Shown here piece after piece: positions 6,315 through 10,858 of a stretch of 10,858 nt of DNA. This stretch comes from JBIOWF01 sp044868295 (GTDB lineage Bacteria > Actinomycetota > Actinomycetes > Streptosporangiales > Streptosporangiaceae). The translations under genes and the position numbers were made by a program. The DNA lies in NCBI GenBank assembly GCA_044868295.1, contig JBIOWF010000098.1, positions 1-10,858 on the forward strand, written 5' to 3'. The notes beneath the pieces were generated by a model that saw only the letters and a list, made by a program, of their open reading frames with translations, was not told the DNA's origin and did not search any database. Every line of letters starts with the position of its first letter. Position 1 is the stretch's first letter.

Positions 6315-7753
6315 CGGCTGTCCATGGCGAGCCGGGGCGACGACTCGGAGAGCACCTTGTTCAGATGTCGTACGGCGGGGATCCGCGGATCGACGTCCGC
6401 GAGCAGCGCCTTGGCCCTGGTGATCACGATCGAGGTCCGGTGCTCGGCGGGGACCTGGCTCAGCGCCTCGGCGGCGATCCGGCACGCCTCCTCGTGATCC
6501 CCGTGCCTGGCCAGATGCGCCGCCTGGTCGAGCAGCATCAGCGCGGGGTCGATGGTGTGGAACCCGGGCGGGAACGACTGGATGCTCTGGATCTGCTGGG
6601 CGTCGCCGAGCTCGATCAGCGTTCCGGTCCGGTAGAACATCATCCGCTTCTCGGTGAAGACGAAGGCCAGGTCGTCCTGGCTCATGCCGCGCATGCGGGC
6701 GAAGATCTGCTCGGCCTCGGCGAGCGCCGTCCGGGCCGCCTTGCCGTCGCCCATCCGGGCCAGCGCCCGGGCCTCCGCCGCGGCGGCGAGCGCGGCGGGT
6801 GAGCTGGGCGCGGACCCGGCCAGCATGCGGGCCTCACGGGCCAGCCGCACGGTCTCGTTGAGATCGCCGTAGTAGTAGAGCAGCATCGTCTGCTGTGCCC
6901 GGACCAGCGCGCGCAGCCGCAGGTCACCGACGTCGTCCGAGGCCGCGCGGGCGGTGCCGTACCAGGCGTGGGCCTGGCGGGTGTCGCCGAGCTTCATCAG
7001 GGCGTCGGCGGAGAGCAGCGAGAGCATGGTCGTGGCGGTCAGCAGCCGGCGCTGGACGGAGGAGGGCTGGCGGGCCGCGGTCAGCTTGCGGACGTCGGAG
7101 ATCTCCAGCATCACGCGGCAGAGCATCGGCATCGGCGCCGTGGTCATGTACTCGCGGCGGTAGCGCAGCACCTGCTCGTCCAGCCGGTCCAGCTGGTCCT
7201 CGGTCACCGAACCCGTGGCGAGGGCCCGGTCGACGTCATGCCGGGTGCCCTCGACCTCGGCGAAGAACCGGCCGTTCGGCGTCCCCATGAGCATCGCCTG
7301 GTGAAAAAGCGCCCGGCGCTGGGTGTCGTCGTCGGCCGGGTCCTCGACGTGGACGTTCTCGTCGGACTGGCCGGAGGCGACGACTATCACCTTCTGGCCG
7401 CCCAGGTCCTCGCAGTAGTCGGCGGCCATACCGAGCCGTACGGCATTGGCCCGGTAGAGCCTGGCCAGCAGGTCGATGGTCTGCGGGCGGGGGCGTGCCC
7501 GGTTGTTCTCCCAGGCGTTCAGCAGGTCGATGCTGGCGCGGGGCAGGCCCAGGCCGTGCTGTTCGCAGAGGTGCTCCAGCTCCTCGATCGCCTGCCTGGC
7601 GGACCATCCGCGACCGAGCCGGTGGGCCTTCAGCATGCTCACGCCGCAACACCCGTGGATCGCCTGGACCGTCTGCCAGAGCGTCCACTGGCGTGATTCG
7701 GCCTGCTCACGCCAGCGACGAGCGCACGCGGGCGAGTGCTCTCCTCGTGCCAT
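6311..7753 (-). CDS. HTH-TPR transcriptional regulator (XRE-like)
   Basis: A 480-residue cytoplasmic regulator. Residues about 20-110 look like an XRE-type DNA-binding region. The strongest part is LLNAWENNRARPRPQTIDLL (77-96), with the WEN-x-RxRP signature of helix 4 and a following LARLY. An acidic linker (131-145) follows. The rest, about 185-470, is helical with TPR-like pairs such as SADALMKLGDTRQAHAWYG (248-266), LLYYYGDLNETVRLAREA (291-308) and ARHGDHEEACRIAAEAL (415-431). This plan is shared by actinobacterial regulators such as the NsdA-like proteins, in which the TPRs sense a peptide or partner protein. The start is ATG with GGAG 7 nt upstream. The stop overlaps the kinase start, so the two are one operon. 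The ligand and targets are unknown; autoregulation of the divergent gap is plausible. Confidence 0.82.
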   Translation of the reverse strand: MARGEHSPACARRWREQAESRQWTLWQTVQAIHGCCGVSMLKAHRLGRGWSARQAIEELEHLCEQHGLGLPRASIDLLNAWENNRARPRPQTIDLLARLYRANAVRLGMAADYCEDLGGQKVIVVASGQSDENVHVEDPADDDTQRRALFHQAMLMGTPNGRFFAEVEGTRHDVDRALATGSVTEDQLDRLDEQVLRYRREYMTTAPMPMLCRVMLEISDVRKLTAARQPSSVQRRLLTATTMLSLLSADALMKLGDTRQAHAWYGTARAASDDVGDLRLRALVRAQQTMLLYYYGDLNETVRLAREARMLAGSAPSSPAALAAAAEARALARMGDGKAARTALAEAEQIFARMRGMSQDDLAFVFTEKRMMFYRTGTLIELGDAQQIQSIQSFPPGFHTIDPALMLLDQAAHLARHGDHEEACRIAAEALSQVPAEHRTSIVITRAKALLADVDPRIPAVRHLNKVLSESSPRLAMDSR

Positions 7754-7780
7754 GCCTGCCCTCCGCTGCTGGAGTGTTGG

Positions 7781-7807
7781 CCTATATGGACATTTCCCTC
7801 AGGTTAA
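7781..7807 (-). promoter_or_regulatory. Possible promoter of the regulator-kinase operon
   Basis: On the minus strand TTAACC (7807-7802) and TATAGG (7786-7781) are 15 bp apart, and the second is 28 bp before the regulator start. Shifting the -35 to AGTTAA gives 17 bp. The fit is weak, but this is the most AT-rich part of the divergent gap. Confidence 0.25.
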
Positions 7808-7932
7808 CTGGCACGCACCCAATGGCCACCACCGTTATGCGTTCGTGGCCGGGGATCCGGGGATGTTCCACGGAATCCCGGTGAGTTCCCTGGCTATTGC
7901 ACGGTTTCGTGGATTAGGTCGGATTGCCGGTC

Positions 7933-7954
7933 GGTCAGGTCGGGTTCACCCTTT
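7933..7954 (+). promoter_or_regulatory. Possible PHO-box-like repeats upstream of the 94-aa gene
   Basis: GGTCAGGTCGG (7933-7943) and GTTCACCCTTT (7944-7954) abut as 11-nt units. The second has the full GTTCACC core of Streptomyces PhoP sites (7 of 7); the first matches at 4 of 7. The pair ends 37 bp before the start of the small gene. A chance match is quite possible. Confidence 0.28.
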
Positions 7955-7991
7955 GCTGAGGAAAGGTACCAACGTCCCCGGAGTGACCACC

Positions 7992-8276
7992 ATGAAGGCA
8001 GATCGCAGCGAGGCGATGGACCATCTGGAGCGGCTCGCCGCTCAGCTGGAGGCCCACTCGTTCCAGGTGCGCCTGACGGCGCCCGCCGGCCTCTACCCAC
8101 GCCTGCGCGTAGTAAATCCCATGGCTCCCGCCGTGGCCGAGGACGTGCTGGCTTCCAACGCCAACGACGGGGAGTGGTGGTACTGGCTCTCGTGGGCCGG
8201 CCGGATCGGGCACGCCTCGGACGTGGTCACCGCCGCCGAGCGGATCGCCAGCGTGCTGCACGTCATCCGGCGGTAG
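7992..8276 (+). CDS. Small soluble protein of unknown function, divergent from the regulator
   Basis: A 94-residue protein with no signal peptide and no membrane segment. The N-terminal half is amphipathic helix (DHLERLAAQLEAH, 10-22) followed by strands (FQVRLTA; LRVVNP). The middle is rich in aromatic residues (EWWYWLSWAGRIG, 61-73). It ends in a helix (VVTAAERIASVLHVIRR, 78-94). I recall similar short proteins, with a central WxWxW-like segment, beside HTH regulators in actinomycetes, but no function is known to me. ATG at 7992 is preferred to GTG at 7983, because GGAG (7980-7983) is 8 nt before the ATG and overlaps the GTG. The gene is divergent from the HTH-TPR regulator with a 238-bp gap, so shared control is likely. 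Confidence 0.75.
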   Translation: MKADRSEAMDHLERLAAQLEAHSFQVRLTAPAGLYPRLRVVNPMAPAVAEDVLASNANDGEWWYWLSWAGRIGHASDVVTAAERIASVLHVIRR

Positions 8277-8290
8277 CGGGCGGATGAGCT

Positions 8291-8346
8291 GGTACGGCTC
8301 GCGCTTCCGCCGCCCTGCCCCCCGCACCCGGGGCGCGAGCCGTACC
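8291..8346. terminator. Long inverted repeat, probable terminator
   Basis: GGTACGGCTCGCGC (8291-8304) and GCGCGAGCCGTACC (8333-8346) are perfectly complementary over 14 bp around a 28-nt C-rich loop. It begins 14 bp after the stop of the 94-aa gene. No T run follows, as is common in actinomycete terminators. The loop is unusually long for a terminator. Confidence 0.65.
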
Positions 8347-8466
8347 GATTGAGCTCTGTCACGTTCCATGTTCCGGCGAACCGGTCGTTTCGGTCCACTA
8401 TTCCCCATAGCTCCTGTCTCACAATCTCCATTTCGTGATGTGCAGGCGCGGAAAGGTGGATTCCTG

Positions 8467-8496
8467 TCGACAGCGGGTGGATTAGTCGCTTACCCT
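8467..8496 (+). promoter_or_regulatory. Promoter of the CysRS homologue, placed for a leaderless mRNA
   Basis: TCGACA (8467-8472) differs from TTGACA at one base, and TACCCT (8491-8496) fits the actinobacterial -10 pattern TANNNT; they are 18 bp apart. The -10 ends 7 bp before GTG at 8504, so transcription would start at or next to the start codon. No Shine-Dalgarno sequence precedes the GTG, which agrees with a leaderless transcript. Confidence 0.5.
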
Positions 8497-8503
8497 CGTC
8501 TAG

Positions 8504-9931
8504 GTGGGTCTCCGCCTTTACGATACTTTCAGCCGCACCGTCCGCGATTTCATTCCGCGAATTCCCGGAATGGTCTCGGTTTATCTCTGCGGCCCCACAG
8601 TGGTGGTCCCGCCACATGTCGGCCAGATCAGATCGCAGGTGAACTTCGACATCCTGCACCGGTGGCTGAAACGCGGTGACGACAAAGTCCTCTTCTGCCG
8701 GAACGTCACCGACATCGAGGACAAGATAATCGGCCGGTCCCGCTCCGAGGGAATTCAGTGGTGGCGGATAACCGATCCGGTCTACCGCTCCTTCGACCGC
8801 ACCTATACGGCCCTGGGCTGCCTTCCGCCCAGCGTGGAGCCACGGGCCACCGGGCACATCCCCGAGATGATCGAGCTCGTCGAGCAACTCCTGGCCGCCG
8901 GGCACGCCTACGAGTCCGAGGGGAACGTCTATTTCGCCGTCGACTCGTTCCCCGGTTACGGGTCGCTGTCCCGCCAGCGGTCCGGGCACATGAGAATCAC
9001 CGAAGAAAACGATCGGGGAAAGCGGGATCCACGCGATTTCGCCTTGTGGAAGCGCGCCAGGCCGGGCGAGCCGGTGTGGACCGCCCCCTGGGGCGAGGGC
9101 CGGCCCGGCTGGCACCTCGAATGTTCGGCAATGGCCCGTAAATATCTCGGCGCGGAATTCGACATTCACGGCGGCGGCGCCAACCTGATTTTCCCGCACC
9201 ACGAGAACGAGATAGCGCAGTCACGCGCCGCAGGTTATTCGTTCGCGCGTTTCTGGGTGCACAACGGGCCGGTCACGCACCGGGGCGAGAAGATCAGGAA
9301 AGACGTCCGCAATCCGCTCGCGGTGACGGCGTTACTCAATCGCATCCGTCCCGTGGAACTCCGCTATTACCTCGCCGCCGCCCATTACCGCTCCCCCATG
9401 GAATTCTCCATCGACGCGGTGGAGGAGTCGGCCGCGGCGTATCGGCGAATCGAGCGGTTCGTCCTGCGGCACGGCTCAGATCATGGCTCGGGCTCTGGCT
9501 CGGACCTCGGCTCAGATCGCGACCCGGAGCTTCCCGCGCAGTTCAGCGAGGCCATGGACAACGACCTGAACGTGCCGCAGGCGCTGTCGGCCGTCCACCG
9601 GGCGGTCGGTGACGGCCACGCCGCGATCAATTCCGGGGACCGGGAAAAGGCCGCCGGGAAATGCCGTTCGGTGCGCGCGATGCTCAATACCCTTGGTTTG
9701 GATCCCCTCAGTGAGACCTGGTCACGGGAAACGCATCTTCAGGAGGTCGCGGGCGCGGTGCTACGCGTCGTTCGTGATCTCACCGCGGCCACTCACGCCG
9801 ACGGTAAACATGATCGTGCCCGCGCCATGCAACGCCAGATCGACATGGCGCTCAAGAAACGCCGGCAAATCAGACCTCCCCGGAAGCCGATCGCCGGATT
9901 GCACAGCGCGATCAAAGAAGATCGTCATTGA
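8504..9931 (+). CDS. cysS: Cysteinyl-tRNA synthetase homologue with altered signature motifs
   Basis: A 475-residue homologue of cysteine-tRNA ligase, which makes Cys-tRNA from cysteine, ATP and tRNA. Conserved parts are the zinc ligands C29 (YLCGPT), C207 (LECSAM), H232 and E236 (FPHHENE), NVTDIEDKI (67-75), KRDPRDFALWK (173-183) and RPVELRYYL (282-290). Two class I signatures differ: HIGH reads HVGQ (38-41), and KMSKS reads KIRKD (263-267), keeping both lysines. GGGLDL is GGGANL. A Gly/Ser/Asp linker follows (324-340). The C-terminus is rich in Lys/Arg (KKRRQIRPPRKP, 451-462) and lacks the TPxGxxW anticodon-contact motif. It is longer than MshC and begins like CysRS, so MshC is unlikely. 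The GTG start directly follows an in-frame TAG and has no ribosome site. A second, housekeeping copy is expected elsewhere. It could be a variant CysRS or a cysteine ligase of a specialised pathway. Confidence 0.85.
   Translation: MGLRLYDTFSRTVRDFIPRIPGMVSVYLCGPTVVVPPHVGQIRSQVNFDILHRWLKRGDDKVLFCRNVTDIEDKIIGRSRSEGIQWWRITDPVYRSFDRTYTALGCLPPSVEPRATGHIPEMIELVEQLLAAGHAYESEGNVYFAVDSFPGYGSLSRQRSGHMRITEENDRGKRDPRDFALWKRARPGEPVWTAPWGEGRPGWHLECSAMARKYLGAEFDIHGGGANLIFPHHENEIAQSRAAGYSFARFWVHNGPVTHRGEKIRKDVRNPLAVTALLNRIRPVELRYYLAAAHYRSPMEFSIDAVEESAAAYRRIERFVLRHGSDHGSGSGSDLGSDRDPELPAQFSEAMDNDLNVPQALSAVHRAVGDGHAAINSGDREKAAGKCRSVRAMLNTLGLDPLSETWSRETHLQEVAGAVLRVVRDLTAATHADGKHDRARAMQRQIDMALKKRRQIRPPRKPIAGLHSAIKEDRH
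9473..9518 (+). repeat. Hexanucleotide-like GGCTCN repeat inside the CysRS homologue
   Basis: GGCTCAGATC occurs at 9473-9482 and 9509-9518. Between them are GGCTCG, GGCTCT and GGCTCG (9485-9502). The run encodes the Gly/Ser/Asp linker and looks like a small tandem expansion between the catalytic and C-terminal domains. Confidence 0.7.
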
Positions 9932-10079
9932 TTTGATCACCGAGGTTCCCAGGACGCACGATGAGCCACCTCGGCACGGATTCACCCGGTGTGGCGCCGG
10001 GCACAGCGACATCACGGCTACGGCAACCGGCCCCGCCCCCCCCCGCCTGTCTCGCCCAGCGCCCGGTCTGATCACCAGG

Positions 10080-10114
10080 GACGTCTGCGGCGGACCTGGA
10101 TCGTCCGGGACGTC
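10080..10114. other. Weak inverted repeat in the gap after the CysRS homologue
   Basis: GACGTC occurs at 10080-10085 and 10109-10114, with GGAC and GTCC inside, so a bulged hairpin can form between two convergent genes. It overlaps the toxin stop. The rest of the 181-bp gap holds only a C9 run (10036-10044); I see no gene in it. Confidence 0.2.
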
Positions 10115-10613
10115 AACGCGACCTGCGACGGGTTCGCCGCATACCGTCGACCTTCGCGGCGAACTCCCGGGGTCGGAGAATCGGTGTCCCCCGCCAAGGT
10201 GACATCGCCGTCAGGTCTGTGTCTTCGGAAACGACCAACAGCGCGCCCACATGCGCGGCCAGGTCGAGGATGCGGTTGTCCTCCCAGTCCGCGCAGTCGG
10301 ACACGACTTGAGGCGGATCTACAGTGTCTCCTCCGCTATGGCGCGCGACTCTGATCAGCACGGACATGTACTGTTCGATCTTCTCTTCTTCCCAGAAGAG
10401 CCCCTTGGCCAGGACGCGAGCGGTGTTCTCCAAGATGTGCGGCGACACCCACAGGGCGAACTCCGCCGCATCGACGACGATGCCGAGACAGTCCGCGTAT
10501 GGATTCCCGGACGTGGGCGGCGGGGAAGGCCACGACCGGAACGGGCTGTTGCCACCCGCAGCTGCCCCGACCAGGACGTTCACATCGAAAACCACAGGTA
10601 CGGGGTCCGCCAC
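10113..10613 (-). CDS. PIN-domain ribonuclease, probable toxin of a type II toxin-antitoxin pair
   Basis: A 166-residue PIN protein. The first acidic residue is in VVFDVNVLVG (D10), the second is E62 in ISPHILEN-like context (PHILENT, 59-64), and the third is D112 in ADWEDNRILDLA (109-120). The fourth is D131 or D133 in LVVSEDTDL (126-134). This is the usual four-acid metal site of VapC-type RNases, which cleave tRNA or other RNA. RGTPILRPREF (141-151) is the typical C-terminal strand. Residues 20-45 (SPFRSWPSPPPTSG) form a proline-rich insert, and the end is basic (RRTRRRSR). The start is GTG with GAAGGGA about 5 nt upstream. Only 2 bp separate it from the antitoxin stop, so the pair is one operon, antitoxin first. 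The RNA target is unknown. Confidence 0.85.
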   Translation of the reverse strand: MADPVPVVFDVNVLVGAAAGGNSPFRSWPSPPPTSGNPYADCLGIVVDAAEFALWVSPHILENTARVLAKGLFWEEEKIEQYMSVLIRVARHSGGDTVDPPQVVSDCADWEDNRILDLAAHVGALLVVSEDTDLTAMSPWRGTPILRPREFAAKVDGMRRTRRRSR

Positions 10614-10615
10614 GG

Positions 10616-10858
10616 CTATCCCTTCAATATCCGCCGAGTGATCTCCGGAATGTCTTCCAACGCCATGCCCTGCTCACCGAGCCTGCCCTGGCCATAGGCC
10701 TGCAGCTCCCGAAGCTCCTCGGCCAGCTTCACAGATTTCATGATCCTTATGGTTGCCCGGAGGTACGCGGACCGATTGCCCTGACCGAAGTACTCGACCA
10801 GCTCGTCCAGGTCAGCCCGATCCTCATCGCCCACTGCGAAGCCGATTGTCTTGGTCGC
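10616..10858 (-). CDS. Ribbon-helix-helix antitoxin, 5' end outside the window
   Basis: Eighty codons are visible and the frame is open to the right edge. The fragment begins ATKTIGFAVGDEDRADLDEL. The beta strand (KTIGFAV), followed by an acidic helix and GNRSAYLRATIRIM (28-41 of the fragment), is the ribbon-helix-helix pattern: a strand for DNA contact, then two helices joined by a GNRS turn. GTG at 10834 is in frame but would remove the strand, so the true start is probably just beyond the edge. The C-terminal part (LAEELRELQAYGQGR onward) would wrap the PIN toxin and inhibit it, and the dimer usually represses its own operon. It lies 2 bp upstream of the PIN gene. I infer its role from the fold and position. 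Confidence 0.75.
   Translation of the reverse strand, partial: ATKTIGFAVGDEDRADLDELVEYFGQGNRSAYLRATIRIMKSVKLAEELRELQAYGQGRLGEQGMALEDIPEITRRILKG

Noticed and set aside
6315..6485. 57-residue N-terminal extension of the APH-fold kinase
   Set aside because: It would overlap the regulator gene almost fully out of frame and is Arg-rich without motifs. The ATGA overlap start fits better.
8504..9931. MshC, the mycothiol cysteine ligase
   Set aside because: The start (MGLRLYDTF) and the 475-residue length, with a C-terminal helical region, match CysRS better than the shorter MshC.

Overview
The window is high-GC DNA with GTG and TTG starts, GC-rich hairpins without long T runs, and secreted and regulatory protein families typical of Actinobacteria. 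A streptosporangial or streptomycete-like soil actinomycete is likely, but this is inferred from style and protein families, not from a marker gene. No rRNA, tRNA, CRISPR array or insertion sequence was found.

Left part (1-4320). The window opens with the 3' end of a carotenoid oxygenase-type gene. A 190-bp gap holding short repeats around TGTTCAGGC follows, then a flavin-dependent class I pyridine nucleotide-disulfide oxidoreductase (536-1882). It converges on a large secreted ExeM/NucH-type endonuclease (1949-4318, minus strand), with a strong hairpin terminator between them. Upstream of the nuclease lies a possible PhoP box (two adjacent 11-nt repeats), which would suit an enzyme that scavenges phosphate from extracellular DNA.

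Middle part (4320-8350). A small exported protein gene (4487) looks truncated: its frame runs through a hairpin terminator into the convergent cold-shock gene (4980-5183, minus, TTG start). Upstream of the cold-shock gene are two perfect short palindromes whose centres are 20 bp apart. Next is a minus-strand pair, a 480-aa HTH-TPR regulator and an aminoglycoside-phosphotransferase-fold kinase, overlapping by ATGA and so probably translationally coupled. Divergent from the regulator is a 94-aa soluble protein of unknown function, followed by a long perfect inverted repeat.

Right part (8350-10858). A divergent cysteinyl-tRNA synthetase homologue (8504-9931) keeps the zinc ligands and overall fold motifs but has altered HIGH (HVGQ) and KMSKS (KIRKD) signatures, a Gly/Ser/Asp linker and an unusual C-terminus. 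Its promoter appears placed to give a leaderless mRNA. A PIN-domain toxin and its ribbon-helix-helix antitoxin (cut by the window edge) follow on the minus strand. The divergent CysRS homologue is the most interesting item; the coupled regulator-kinase locus with its divergent small protein is next.
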